Positions 45,341 through 58,957 of a stretch of 64,000 nucleotides of DNA are shown piece after piece (the first letter of the stretch is position 1; each line of letters opens with the position of its first letter). The DNA is from Prostheceraeus crozeri (Eukaryota; Platyhelminthes; Polycladida; Euryleptidae): contig CAJQUW010008996.1 of NCBI GenBank assembly GCA_907163375.1, positions 563,001-627,000 on the forward strand. Direction: 5' to 3'. The translations under genes were made by a program, and so were the position numbers. The notes below the pieces were generated by a model. It was given only the letters and a program-made list of their open reading frames with translations. It did no database searches and had not been told where the DNA came from.

Positions 45341-45835
45341 CTGACCCAGGAATCGAACCAAAGTCCGCGGTGGAGACGATTTTCCACCTTCTTCACTAGG
45401 CCACACTGACGGCTCAAAAAGGAGCGCGAGTGAAAGCAGATGTCATCTCCAAGTGATATCGATAGCTTATTGTCCTATTATTATTGACAGTGGGATCTCA
45501 TCTCCACCACGGACTTCGGTTCGATTCCTGGGTCGGGCGAGTGCGGTCGGGGAATCAAAGTTGTTAGTATTTGGAAAATGCCCTGAACAGTCATTGCGTA
45601 ATAGTTGAGTCGGAAAGAGTCAGGTTTTTAAAGATGTTAATTAATATTTTTCTTACGCACAAAATTTTTCGATCGCCTTCCAGCAATCATCTTCAGGTAC
45701 TGTACCTGAAGATGATTGCTGGATGGCGATCGAAAAATTTTGTGCGTAAGAAAAATATTAATTAACATCTTTAAAAACCTGACTCTTTCCGACTCAAAAG
45801 TTGTTAGTGTCTTTTATTGACTTAATCGCTGTCAA
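45341..45835. repeat. Palindromic tRNA-like SINE-type repeat, interrupted
   Basis: Both arms contain a tRNA-like stretch with an A-box-like TGGCCTAGTGAAGAAGG (left arm) and a B box GGTTCGATTCC (right arm; left arm inverted with one change). The left arm is 45341-45420 and the right arm resumes at about 45487. A 228-bp insertion lies at 45569-45796. It is too diverged and mispaired to be a working tRNA. Confidence 0.6.
45569..45796. mobile_element. Palindromic insertion with 12-bp target duplication
   Basis: AAAGTTGTTAGT occurs at 45557-45568 and 45797-45808. Between them lies a 38-bp lead and a near-perfect 189-bp palindrome (45607-45795; arms start GAGTCGGAAAGAGTC). It can fold into one long hairpin. 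Non-coding. Confidence 0.75.
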
Positions 45836-46222
45836 ATATTGAATTTTTATTTCATCATAACGACTAACTGACTGAAATGGCATTTTCATTATTCTAACTT
45901 CGCTAGCGACGCTATCAATCCATGAAATCCTTCTTCTCCGTCTCATTTCTCTCCTAAATCGTCTACGAATGGCTCATTATTTAAACAACGTTTGCCTATC
46001 AGATCACCAAGAGTTGTCGTGATCGCATTTTCGTATCTTTTACCCACGATAACTCATAATGTCCAAGAATAGATGCAAATAAATGGCATCATCGTGAACA
46101 GCGCTTGAGTTATTTACAACTCGGTGAAAAGCACTTCAAACAGGTGAGCAAAAAGCATTAAATAAAAAGATTAAAAATTTATCACACTTTTTCGCGGTCG
46201 ATCAAGTTACAGGGAATGTAGT

Positions 46223-46832
46223 TTACACAAAATGTTCTCTTACAAGTCGAATTATTGCAGTAAAGGGCAACATGAGCGAGAGATCCAACAACATTGAGTG
46301 TAGCAGCGAAGAATGAATGAATGAAATAAGAATTTTATTCAAGTGGCATATCGTCAAAAGACTTCTAGGACACTTTACATGTGATAACAAACACAAAAGA
46401 CAGACAGGCAGATGCAATAAGCAGACAAGACAAAAATTCACGAAAGATAATTTATTCAACAGGCAATGCGCTTTTGAAAGACGCTAAAAAGTGTAATGGT
46501 TACTTTTGATTCTTCAAAGGCTCCGGTAGCGCATTCCACGCGCGAGTAGCAGCAGCAAAGAAAGAGCGAACACCAAGCGTAGGATTCCGCACGAAAGAGA
46601 TGACGAGGTCCGATGAACTGGCCGGGCGTGGAGGGGAACGATGAGGTTGGCTTGAGACAGAGATTAATTGTTCGTGTAGATAAGCAGGTGCCAGATACAA
46701 AATACACTTACTTACAATAGTCACTAGGCATTGGTTGATTCTCGCATGAATCGGGAGACATTTAGGTTCCCTGAAGTAGTTAAGATACTGACGAGCATCG
46801 ACTAGACTGAAAAATAAGGCGAGCCGATGCAT
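46223..46832 (-). mobile_element. LINE reverse-transcriptase C-terminal fragment
   Basis: The minus-strand frame 46832-46500 has the PAYLHEQLI...FFAAATRAWNALPE pattern common at the C-terminus of many non-LTR RT proteins. A second frame continues to about 46456. No catalytic core remains. Confidence 0.6.
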
Positions 46833-47281
46833 ATAGAACAGCTTGGAGTCGGCTTAAGTGAGTTCATGGCATTCCGGAGAGCACTGATATACAGTAATCC
46901 AAACGTGGAATGTCCAATGACGTTACTTATGTAGTAAAAAGAGCGGGAGAAATACTGCGACTCGCAGTTCGAATTTGTCTGAGTACAGCAAAGCATGTTG
47001 CTACACGGTCTTAGAAATGAATAAGGTGAAGATATAAGGTGAATATCACTGTTGATTATTACACCGCGACACCCGATGGATGATTGTGCACACAGTGAGT
47101 AGTTACCAATATGAAAAGGATCGAACGTCAATTTCTTCCTTCTTTGAGTTGAAGCACACCACAAAGCTTCACAGATATATTACAACAGCATGAGAGGAAG
47201 TCAATATCGCCTAACAAGCGGCAATGATGGATGCATGGCTAAAATGGTGGCATTTTATTTGTGAAATTAAGTCTAGAACAT

Positions 47282-48112
47282 AGAGTAAGTATATATAGTA
47301 GGTAGAATATGAAAAAAAATCAGTGTACAGTAAATTTTTGTATCAAAATTTTCAACTTTTCGCGGAGATCACCTTCCTGTTGCCCAAAGAAATATCTGAT
47401 CACTTTTTAGGTAGCTAAATTTTCGCAAGTTATTCCTTTGTTAATATACTATTGACGTGACAACACTATATAAGTAGTATAAGGCTTATCAAACATCAAA
47501 AGGAATGAACATTTACTAACAAGTATCTTAATTAAGCGGAAATTGAACTGATTACAAGGGAATATCATGAAACATATTATAATGCAAGTCTTTATGGAGA
47601 ACGCAAGATTGTAATGCGCTTCTTGCTTAACATTTTAAGTTTTTAATAAATTTCCATCGGCATGATTTTATGATTCATTAAATTTATATTTCATTTCTTG
47701 AATTTCAATAATATTGCGGACCCATTTACATCTTTTGAAGTCAATTTTGATCTTTGTCTTTGATCATGACATTTTGCTATTTCAGTGCCAGGTTCTGTGA
47801 CATGATCACGCTTAAGAATATGCACTTGTTAATAAGGCTGAGCATCAAAGTAACAGTAATCCATCGCTATGCATCGAATTGCCATTCCAAGTTTGACATG
47901 ACAGGGAGGATTTGTAAAATACTATCCTTTCGTCTGCATTATCACTATCAGTGAAATCCGTGCATACATTTATTTCTCTAAAAGTGTAAAAATTTGCATA
48001 TCTCAGAATTGGTGCTGGGTCTCAACTCGAGTTCATTTAATAAAAACGAAACTGCATACACATTGGGGATTTAATTTATGCTTAGTTGCTACTCTACCTA
48101 ATATACTTACTC
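47282..48112 (-). mobile_element. MITE family M3, full-length copy
   Basis: About 830 bp between GAGTAAGTATATATAGTAGG and its inverse CCTAATATACTTACTC, flanked by TA. No transposase. Its right part belongs to the 462-bp duplicated segment. Confidence 0.7.
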
Positions 48113-48456
48113 TATGTAAAGAGTGTTTATCTCTAAGTACAGTTACGCAATAATCTCCTCACTGTCCTCTGATAAAATAAGACTGTAAATTATTGATTAC
48201 TTCCACGCTTAATGGGAGAAATTTGACCTTGGTTCTCGCCGGTATCGCACAAAACATCACACAAGTCGGCAATAACAGTCTGCGTTCCTTCCTCATCATT
48301 CCAGACATCTTTTGTTGAAGTGGTTCCTGAGTGACTGAACTTTTAACTTCAGAAATTTGCTGCCATCAAAGATCAGATGAATATTTTTGACAATGCACCA
48401 TGCTTGCGCTTCTTTTTATCATACAGGCAATTTGCAAGTGACATGAAGCATTGATT

Positions 48457-49716
48457 GCAATATCAAGTCTCTGTGGTCCAGAATTTGAAAAGTCTTTCAA
48501 ACTAAATTGCATGCCTCTCTATTATTTTGCATATGATATTGGTGTGAAGATGCAGTGAGATTAAACTACGATCAGTCTCACTAACCCATCAATATCACAT
48601 TGACGAATTGCGAACATAGACAAATGCTTTAGTGCAATGTACTAGTCCTTCCACGTAAAAGATTAGTAAAGCTTTCCGGTCATGCTAGCCGGTCACGGTA
48701 TGTCGGAATTAAGTTTTTGTGCTTAATAAACACATGCAGCATAACTTGTCAGGTTAGCCAGAAATTGTATACATGCTGCAGACGCTGATGAACAAGGAGC
48801 GGTGATCGCTTGACGTGCAATTTCACATACTTTACATGTGCAGCCATGGGGGAACTATTCCAAGAATGTCTATTTCTTTCACAATTTTTCCTCGCTCCTT
48901 TCGAATAGCATGTGATTGGTAAGTGCCACAAATACATCCAGGCAATTCTTCGTCGTGGGCATCATGGCCATTTAGGATAAATTTGTTAATCAAGATTAAC
49001 AAATTTTCAGTTATGGGACTCAATTCCCTAACCTTTTGAGGTAAATCAGACACACACGTAGACGATTCTCGGCGTGCGTTCTCATTATCTGCGGCAACGA
49101 TTCTCTGGTTGGTGTGCTGAATGAGACAGAATTCACATGAACAATAAACATCAATCGCTATGGAAATTCAAATCTCTGAAGTCCAACAAACTTTGTGTGT
49201 CATCGATGACACAAAAATCTTTCAATAACGGTCATAATCTACAGGATCATCAACGTCGTCCGTTGATATGGACGAGGAACTCATTCCAACCCCCTCCAAA
49301 ACTGAAGATGTCTTATTTATTTCTAAACATAACGTGAACCACCGAAGTGCAGATGATCCACAAAATGTTCTTCAAAAAACAGAATCAAAGCTGACGCAAA
49401 ACCACAACTGTATTGAAGAAAAGAAGTCATATTTTAATTATTTGAAGGAGAAAATATGTTTGCTTGAGTAGCCATGTTTAAAATTGTACATTTCACTTTT
49501 GTTCTTCGACGTTAATGTATCATATATTCGCAATTGTTCATGAATGTAGGTGTTTCACATTTTTTAGGCCTATTTGCGTGCTGTATATTCATGGTAGCAC
49601 TAGGCAGGTCTCCATTCCATTATAGCCTACTTTTTTATTAGGCCTGCTTGTGTAAAGGATTGTAACCCCGTAGATCTCTATTCCATTATAATCGATTATT
49701 AGGAAACAAATGCATA
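48457..49716. other. Gene-free stretch
   Basis: No coding region or recognisable repeat beyond short AT-rich sequence. Confidence 0.4.
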
Positions 49717-52700
49717 ATAATAGTAATTTATTTGTCTTCGTGCATGTATTGTAGATGTCCCATCGCATTATTTGACCTGGAAAGCAGATTATTGACCGCG
49801 CGAGAAATAATATTTACTCCAATGCACTGGAAGGAGCGCTATCTATGCCAATTATGATCGCTCTTGGCCTTGCTTTAGTATAGACTGAATCTGTGAATAG
49901 ATATTTTCACTATTGATCAGATTAAATTTCTATTCAAGTATCCTTGATAATCATAGACAAGTAAATCACAATCTGTCCTTGATCATCATAGCACGTCGTC
50001 AAATATAATTTTCTACGCAACTAGTACATGATCGCTTCTCTTTTTGTTTGTTTCACCCTCTTTGTGATTGTTGATTGTAAGGTATCGTAAAAGCCCGAGT
50101 CTGTAGGGTGAGACCATTTAAATAGAACTAGTTCGAATGCTATGATGAAGGAGGAATGTCTGTGAGGCATAGAGAGTGTTAGGGAATTCCAACTTTCAAT
50201 CCGTAGGATTTAGCGCAGGCCGGTTTGAAAATACAGATTGCAGAATTTTCATCAAAGATGTTGAGAAAGTGCATTGTCGTAAATTGTAATTACCAATCAG
50301 AAATGAAAAAACAGAGACAAATGGATTAACGCCCTTCCTAACATCATTGATTATAAAAGAAGACAACAAAACTATGAGTATTTGTGCATAACGCAGGTCT
50401 TACAACACGCCAAAGAATTGATTAAGAAATGAACATCTGATAGCCATGTAATCTATCATTGTTCGATTCCTTAATTAGTAGTAGTATAGGTATTCTACGT
50501 GGAATATGTATTCAGTCACGAAAAATTTCAACTGAGTATCAATTGAACATCGAAATCAAATTCCCGATGAATTATTTGAATCTAAAGAAATTTACAATTG
50601 AGTGTAAATTACTTCTTGTGCTTTCTTATTATTCAAGCAAGAACTACGCCTGCAGCTGAAAGAGTATCCTTTCGATTTCATTTACAGAGAATGTCGCGTT
50701 TAATATCGCCGTCACAAATTCTTGATCATGGATGCTTACTAATGAGGGCTCTAAATAGTCTTGCTTCCAGCTTATTCATATCTGACAGCTGAAAGGATAC
50801 CCGGGTACCTGGAAACTTTACTTGGACAGGTTTACCGCAGCAAACAATAAATATTACCAGATAATTCTTTTCCTTCCATTTCCACATCAAGCTACTCGTA
50901 TATTGACGGAAAGCATTGAAAGCCTCCAAAATATTGGATCGGAATAAGAGACAATGGAACTTTGCAAAACTATACATATTCAGGTTCTCCTCGACAAATT
51001 GTTGTGTGTGATGAGATGAAGATTTTGTCATCTCCTAGATGTTGCGGAAACACATTATTGGAGATGCTGGTGACTCACGTAAAAAACAGTGGGTAGTATC
51101 ACAACTATGATGGTAGAGCCTTTCTTTTCGAAAACCCATCCGTGCATTTGTCATGCGTCTCTTACGAGTATTTCCAGTGACTCTAAATTGATCAAGCAAA
51201 TTTTAATGAATGCTATTGAGATCATGAAGTCTTCTAGTGGATATTTATAATTTATCTAAAGACGTATAATCATGTCACAAATCGAACTGTTCACTAGTTC
51301 AGAAGGATCACAAAAGTTCAAAAAATTTCTCATTGAAACACATTGCCGAACCTCAGCTGCGCCCAACTATCTATTATCCTATCCCGTCCGATGATTGAAG
51401 TTGATTAGAAGTAATTGGCTTACATCAACTGATCATAAATTCAGCTGCGCAGTACCAAAAAATCTGGCAAAGATTTGATTCATGACTGCTTCTTGGTCGT
51501 CAATTGCTGATCTGTATCAGAGAGAAGTGAGAGAGATCATCGTCAATTCGTCCAACAGAATTATCCATTAATACTTTCCATCTATCTTCGTCCAAAAAGA
51601 AAGAAAATTTGTGTTCATCGGATGTTTAACAATGTAACTGATAATTGTAATGATACATCTGCATTTATATAATTTTCTTGGAATTCGGAAGCAATTGAGC
51701 AACCGCAGTGTGACTGCTCATAATCATATATCCAGTTGATTGATGAGATGAAGTCTCCTATAACTAAGGAAAGCCCTGCGCCCAGAAACCTAATTCGCCA
51801 GAAAACCGTCCTACGCTAAATCCTACGGATTGAGAGTTGAAAATCCCTAACACTTTCTATGCTTCATAGACATCCCTGACCATAGAAAGTCCTAGAATGG
51901 AAATTGCATGAGAATTATGGCACACAGCGGGGGAACTTAGTTAGGGCAAAACGTAAATTGTGCGAGCTGGTTTTTATGCTTTCTGATTGGCATTTATATT
52001 TATTCAGCCAATATGTAATCTGGATTGTTGCCCCTTGTCGAAAGATCATCTACATAAAGGGAATAATAAATCTACAAAATACTGCAGCGACAGTATGACA
52101 AAGAATGAAATCCTTCAAAACGTTCTGTACGTTTGTCACTTTGAAATATCGCTCCTATAATCTATCAAGAGTATAATCAGACACATGTGCAACCTGTAAT
52201 GTCGCTTTGCAGAACATAAATTACTCCAGCTTGAAATTAGAGGCCAAGAAATCTTAGAGCATTCCTTCTGCTTTAAGGGGTCCCCTGTTCACTATATTTG
52301 AACAATTTTCAAAATCTCTGCATGCATTCGAATATCAGCTGCCAAAATATCATCACACTACATGTATATCACATAAGTCATTCAATGATTAATTGATGAT
52401 TTCCAGCGACATTCTATCTATCTCAGAAATGATTGGAGGTAAAGAAGCTTTCAATGTGTTTATTCCAGAAAAGTGCAAGGTTTCTTAGCCACTTGAAGGA
52501 GAAATTATCCATTGATTAGAATTTTTGGGATGTTCTCACAGCCAATGCACCGACCACTTTCATTTATGATTCTGTGAAACAATTCTTAATTCTCATTCCA
52601 GTGTTGAAAAATTGGAAAATAGTTGTCAATGACTGCTACAAATAAACACAGCATCAATTCATGGAATAGTAGGCTATTTCAAATGAAACAATGCCACCAT

Positions 52701-52878
52701 CTCTCTTAAAATTTTGTTCATGAAAATCCTGCTTTGTGCTTTCAACAATTTCCGCATCCAACTCGGCAAATACTATAATACTAAATATTATCTCCCGCGC
52801 GGGCAATAATCTGCTTTATAGGTCAAATAAAGAGATAGGATGTCTACATCATATGCACAGAGACAAATAAAGACTGTG
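49717..52878. repeat. Long diverged inverted repeat (~3.2 kb)
   Basis: Left arm (about 49717-50240) and right arm (about 51780-52878) match in inverted orientation at several blocks, for example TATTTGACCT..AAAGCAGATTATTG and AATCCGTAGGATTTAGCG. The right arm is longer through insertions. The interior and arms are non-coding. Probably an old foldback-type element; boundaries are approximate. Confidence 0.6.
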
Positions 52879-53352
52879 TATTGCACTCTTTGAAGTTTAT
52901 GCACTCCTTGGAGAGCATAAACTTATTTTGGAAGCAATATTGCACTGTAAAATGTAGATGCACCGAAATTACTGTTGCTTCAAGCATAAGATTTCCGTAG
53001 CATTTTTCTTAACTTTCTTAACATAGAAATATAGCACTGTTATGATTCCATTGTCTTACAGCAGAACACGCAAACTTCGCTTGCATTCGCAATGACTCAG
53101 AATTTCAAAGTGATTGCCATTAACTGCTTCATTGCTAATCAACTAAGATAAGTAGGCAATGAGTTGGAATCCATGGTAACCTTATTCTTCATATTGTCAT
53201 GTTTCATCCGACTAAAAGCATTGAAATCCTCAAATAGCACAAAATCATCTTCCTTATTTTAAGTGATGAAAGACAATCTTTTCAAGGATAGACGCTTACA
53301 AGTAGACAAAGAGAAAATCTACTTTCTTCATCAAAAGGAAAGTTTGATTGTT

Positions 53353-53354
<2 letters not shown>

Positions 53355-53385
<31 letters not shown>
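53355..53385 (+). repeat. (GA)n microsatellite
   Basis: About 15 GA units. Confidence 0.9.
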
Positions 53386-53386
<1 letters not shown>

Positions 53387-54195
53387 ATGCCATAGAACGT
53401 CTATTAAGTTGTAATCGAATGACATTACAATGTCCATGATTACTCGTTCGATTAGCAGCTATGGATGCTTTTACAGACTTATATTGGGTCCTCTATTTGT
53501 GTCTTATTGGGTCCGTGCATGTACTGCAGTTATACACGAGGTCCTAGCGCACGATCTCCTTATCACTTTTAATTTGTCGATTGTCAACCAGCATCAGTAA
53601 AACGACAATTCTTAGGCTCTACTTCCACTCGTCTTGCAAGCTATGGAGCGTCAAACATAGCAAAATTCCATTTGTTTATACAGATCCATGTACTTCCGAG
53701 CTTGGTGCACCAAATAACGTTATGATCTAACATTTATTTAATCACCCAAAATTGTCAATTCCCCAGACTTGTCAATTTCATGATTTGTATTGCACCTTTT
53801 AAGCAGATATCTTCCAGAGTAGGCGTTTTTCAACCCTGTGACTTCAAGGACTCGTGGCAACAGCATGAAGATCTTGAAAAAACCACTTAACATTTTAGTG
53901 GTTAAGCGCTGATAGATCTTTTGTGGTTGAGATTCGGCCTTATATGGTAGAAATGATATTCTCCCATTACTGTGAAGGAACTGCAGGCCACATGAAGATT
54001 AAGTCAATCGGGTGATTCAAAAGTTAGAGGAATTAAGTACAAAAAGTCTTAAAGGAGGTGAGGATCACTGTCAAGAGATCGGGTGACATAATGTATAAAG
54101 TAACATTTTCTTTTTTATTTGAGATATAGGCTAAGCCGACTGTTTGAGTTTTGGTTCCTTACGTCATGGCCTACACTTTCGATAAGAGTTAATAT

Positions 54196-54535
54196 ATCTA
54201 AAGAGAATGACAACTATTAAGTCAATACAAGATACCAACACCCTTGATTCCCCGTCCGCACTCGCCCTTACCCAGGAATCTAACCGAAGTCCGCGGTGGA
54301 GATGAGCTTGCACCTTCTTCACTAGGCCACGCTGACGGTACAAAAGGAATGAGAGTGAAGGCAGAAGTCATCTCCAAGTGATATCCTTTTGTACCGTCAG
54401 CGTGGCCTAGTGAAGAATATGCGAGCTCGTCTCCACCGCGGACTTCGGTTCGATTCCTAGGTCTGGCGAGTGCGGTCGGAGAATCAAGGGTGTTGGTGTC
54501 TTGTATTGGCTTAACAGCTGTTATTCTCTTTAGAT
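54196..54535. repeat. 340-bp palindrome with tRNA-like arms
   Basis: The two arms (each ~140 bp or more) carry the same tRNA-like sequence seen at 45341-45835: TGGCCTAGTGAAG (A box) and GGTTCGATTCC (B box), here joined by a short hairpin (GGTACAAAAGGA). Outer ends ATCTAAAGAGAAT are inverted too. SINE-derived or palindromic MITE. Confidence 0.65.
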
Positions 54536-54614
54536 GTTCAATGAACTACGACAGACCTATGTTGTCAGAGGTAGCATAATGTGGCCTGATTCACTGTTTT
54601 GGTAAATCATGTGT

Positions 54615-54720
54615 GAGCCTAAGATTTCTGACGAAAGACGGTCTGAATAGTGTGTCTTATTGCCCTGTATGGCAGTAAGACAGACTATTCCGACTGTCTT
54701 CCGTCAGAAATCTTGGGTCC
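54615..54720. repeat. Hairpin MITE-like palindrome
   Basis: Arms of about 50 bp (AAGATTTCTGACG...TTATTGCC) around a CTGTAT loop. Non-coding. Confidence 0.6.
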
Positions 54721-55186
54721 ACTGCATACGCACGATCTATTCCGATTCCATGACCGAATATTTTTACAAAGTGTGATGTGCGCACCTTTCTTAGCAATAA
54801 TTGTGGCATATAAACAAATACTTAGACATTTTAAATGACCAGATTAATGCAAATGCAGTTTTTGATGCAGGTAGGCATACTAACTTCATTACTGTTCATA
54901 CTTTTGAAAGCGCAGACAATCGAACTTATATTATTTGTCAAAAATTACGATATTTTCTGATCACTCTGAACACTGAATTAAGATAGTCATTACAAATACT
55001 TTGATCGAAATCAGAAAACATCACAATGTGGATTACTGTGTTGAAGAAACTTGGACAGTAACTCAAGTTTTCCCAGTTTTGTTTATTTATTCTGAAAAGT
55101 TACTGAAAGCTTGGAGTAGGTTTGATATACAACCCGCAAATCCAACAAAGTAGTGTGAACTTTTGCTTTTATAACTTTGTATTTAT

Positions 55187-57805
55187 CACTAGAACCGCCA
55201 TTGCAGTCAAATTGACTGCAATCAATTTTTGAATACAGCCAGAGCCTTAACTGAATTAGTTGTGATAATCAGAAGCTATGACATTTATTGCACATATCCA
55301 AGGAATGAAATTAAGTTAGAATTCATGAGTAAATATATCTATGGTTGAAAATACACGACAATATATCTTTAAGCGCCAATTGCAGTCATTTTGACTGCAA
55401 ATCAGTAAAGTATTAGTCTTCAACTTTCAAGCTTAGATATCTCATTTTTAACGCTAACAAAACAGTGAGTCATCATTCATCAACATGAACAGGATCAAGT
55501 CATGGATATACCATATCGATCAAGTGTTTAGTTTCTCATCATACGCTCACTTTAGAAGAAAGTTGACTATCAGAAAAGGACAGTAGAAGTCTTACGATGG
55601 CAGCACGACGTCGACGAATATCTGCGCAAACTGCTTTACAGATGATAACGCAATTGAATGGAGAAGTATCGGATGACGAAGAGGTGACCATGGACGAATT
55701 TATAATCGAGAGTGAAAATTCATCCATTAGTGACAATGAAGATGTTGAGATTGACGACGAATCAATAATCAGACCGACTGGGCACAATAACGGAGACCGA
55801 CAAGAAACCGAATTACCACCATATCTGGGTAAAGATAAAAGTACTTTGTGGCAAGAAACAAATCGTGAGCGACGAGGACCGATCTCTTCGAAGAATATCT
55901 TCACAGCTAAACCCGGACTTTCTTATCGCTGCAAACGATCTATCTCCTCAGACGATGTATTTTCCGCCTTTCATCTTCTATTCGATAACTATATTGTGAA
56001 TCACATTCATGCATGTACAATAACTGAAGCCAATCGACAAAAACCTGATTCGGAATGGTCCTTCTCCAAAGAAGAGCTGCTCGCTGTAATTGGAATTATG
56101 TATATTCGTGGTGCGACGTCAGCCTCAAAGTTTGATCTTGAAGCATTATGGAGTGATAAATGGGGTATTCCAATAGTACAGAATACTATGTCTCGCAACC
56201 GCTTTCGTGAGATTATAGGATTTCTCAGATTTGATGAGAAAACTTCTCGGCGAAGTAGAGTTTTATCCGACAAGTTCTGCTTGATACGTGATATTTGGAA
56301 ACGTATGATTGACAATAGCAGGACTGTACAGGACTTGTACACCCCTAAAGAATTCCTCACGATTGATGAACAGCTCTTGCCATCGAAATGCAGATGCCCC
56401 TTTACCCAATATATGCGAACAAAACCGGATAAATTCGGCATAATAAAGTCTGGGTTCTGTGTACCGAAACAAAAAAATGTCCTGAACAGCTTTACCGTAT
56501 TTGGGAAAGGAGGAAAGTCGTCCAAGCAATGTTACTTTGTCTGAATACGTCGTTTGTGAATTGGTGAAACCGTACAAGAAATTGGGATATAACATCACAT
56601 GTGACATACTTTACTTTACGTCCTTGAGTCTTGGCCAGGAAGAACAAAAAAAGATTACCATGGTTGGTTCCATCAGGGAATCGCCGCCGCGAATTACGAA
56701 AAAAGTTACAAAAAATGGAAAAAATTGACTGCGTTACGAATCAAGATTTACGAATCACTCTCTCAAGAAAATCTTTTGCTCGGTGTAAAAAAAAATCAAA
56801 AAAAAAATCTCTGCGTTTATTCTCGATTCTATCGTCGATGCTTTTTTCGCGCGGACTTTTGAAATTTTTCGAAAAAAACGGCGAAAAAAAAAAACCAAAC
56901 ATCAACCGAAACAGACATGAGAAACATGTGACATATAACAAACGAAAATTCCACGATGAGAAGCTGTTATCAGATGGCCACCCATGCACGTATTTTACAA
57001 TTTGTTGGACATCGTTGCCCTAAATTCATGGATATATATAAAAATTTGCTGCAAAATCAAAATCAGGCGAGATTATCTCTTTTTCTTTGGGAGAGAATGT
57101 GTCAAAATGTGTCACCTTTTGAGGTCAATTTGCCTGCATCCGTTCAGGAATCTCGCTAGAAGCAGCAATAAGCGAAAGAGTGCCAATAAGCCAACATAAG
57201 AACAAAGGTGGAAATGTTGCAGGAACATTGCAGCAAAAAAAAAAAATGCTGTGGTCCATGTTCTGCAAACAAAATCATCATTGTTACATGTATAAACTGT
57301 GCCAAATGATTTTTGGAAACCATGACAAGTTTTTTTATTTAATAAAAAAAAATTACAGTACAAATTAGAACTTTGTTTTTTTGCTGCCTTTTATTATAAT
57401 TTTCAATTCTTTAGGAAATATAAATAATAATAAATGAATTTATCATTCCAAAAGTAAAATAAATGCTATTAGACAAAATTAAATAACTTACTTGCAAAAA
57501 GTCAACTATCCAATAAACAGTGATATTTTTTTCGCAGCAAATTCTAAATAATTAGTTTTAATGCATAAATGAAAATATAGTGCATAACACAGTATATATG
57601 TTTACTCATATAAACCACTTTGTTTATGAAAGTAAGTATAGCAATAATATGTCCAATTACCATGATAAATGATGAGCCAATAATAACCGGTAGAAATTTT
57701 AGGATGTCAGGTAATTACAGGGTTCTATTCATTATCTTTTATGTTGCAGTCATTTTGACTGCATTTGGCGGTTAAAGGTATGTAAAATTCTTGGCGGTTC
57801 TAGTG
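55187..57805 (+). mobile_element. Older piggyBac transposon
   Basis: 2,619 bp with ends CACTAGAACCGCC and its inverse, flanked by TTAT (55183-55186 and 57806-57809), a variant of TTAA. Palindromic TTGCAGTCA(A/T)TTTGACTGCAA sites lie near both ends. Confidence 0.8.
55597..57199 (+). pseudogene. piggyBac transposase, degenerate
   Basis: The 315-residue frame from 55597 has an acidic N-terminus (DDEEVTMDEF) and the LLAVIGIMYIRGA and FLTIDEQLLPSKCRCPF segments of piggyBac transposases. The catalytic region is frameshifted near 56450 and 56520. An ITCD box remains near 56600, followed by heavy decay and A-rich runs. C-terminal pieces (FYNLLDIVALNSWIY) appear in another frame near 56990. The original protein was about 550-600 residues. 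Inactive. Confidence 0.8.
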
Positions 57806-57809
57806 TTAT

Positions 57810-58163
57810 AGCCTACAATGTGAATAGGGCTATTTTTTCCGGCTTGCCAACGAAGAATGACATATTGATGTCAAAATATCCTTATTTTTGTTCATTACGT
57901 TTATAACAAAAACCGAAAAACATCTTCATCCGGTATTGATCATGGAATTACATATACTCAAGGTAAATTCCAAGTATCTGCTTTTCCCTGAATTTGAAAG
58001 TTCCTTCACAGAGTAGGTCCTAAGGAATTTCTTCTTTCCCAGCTACGGTTCATTCTACAACTAAGTTGTATTGGATGCATTTTGTTGACTGAGGATTTCA
58101 CGCAACAGTCATGTTTTATGTACATCATCATGTCCATGGTGTGATGATAGCCTACCACTTAGA
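57810..58163. other. Gene-free stretch
   Basis: Nothing recognised. Confidence 0.4.
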
Positions 58164-58957
58164 GTAAGTATATTAGATAGAGTGGTAACTCCGCATTTAT
58201 TAAATCCCCAATGTGTATACACTTTCGATTTTATTAAATGAACTCAAGGGAGATACAAGTGGTATTGTTGCCAAATTAGAGATATGCAAATTTTTGCAGT
58301 TTTGCAGAAATTGCAACGGAATTGAGTGATCATGATAGAAATGCAGAAGGAATGATGGCATTTTAAAGTGTCATGACAGCCTTGGAGATTTAATGTTTGT
58401 CAAATTAGCAATTCGATAGGTTCCCGTTACTTTCATGCTCAACCTCAAAAGTATTTTCTTAAGCGTGATCACATCACAGGCAACCTGCCACTTGCAGATC
58501 AAAATCACATAATCAAAGACAATGATTTCAGTTAACTTTGAAAGATGTACATTACTATTCAGATTCTAGAAATGGAGCATGAATTGAGTGATTGAATCAA
58601 AAAATCATGCCGGTGAAAATTGAATCAAAAACTTGAAATTTCAGCCAAGAAAGTACGGATAATATCCCGACTTTTTCATGAAGACTTCCATTATAGTACG
58701 GATCATGAAATTCCCTTGATGATCGGCTTAATTTCCGCATTAGTTAGGATTCTTATTAGCAAATATTCATTACTTTTGATATTCAACTTGTTTGATACTA
58801 CTTATATAGGGGCATCATCTCGGCATAGTATGTAAATTTGCAAAATTTTGACTTTTTTAAAACTGCTCAAATAATTTTTTGGAGCACAGAAACGCAATCT
58901 CCGCAAAAAACTGAATGTTTTCATATAAAAAATTTCACTGTATACAGATACTTTTTT
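58164..58957 (+). mobile_element. MITE family M3, right-truncated copy
   Basis: Begins GAGTAAGTATATTAGATAGAGTGG and is collinear (in inverse) with 38938-39573, but the matching right terminus is missing after about 58957. Confidence 0.6.

Noticed and set aside
48749-52098. Several 60-100-residue frames as host exons
   Set aside because: No splice-site-bounded, motif-bearing or conserved-looking peptide could be supported; they fit chance frames in AT-rich DNA.
54400-54475. Functional tRNA gene
   Set aside because: A and B boxes are present, but the arms do not fold into a proper cloverleaf and the sequence sits in a palindrome with a second diverged copy.
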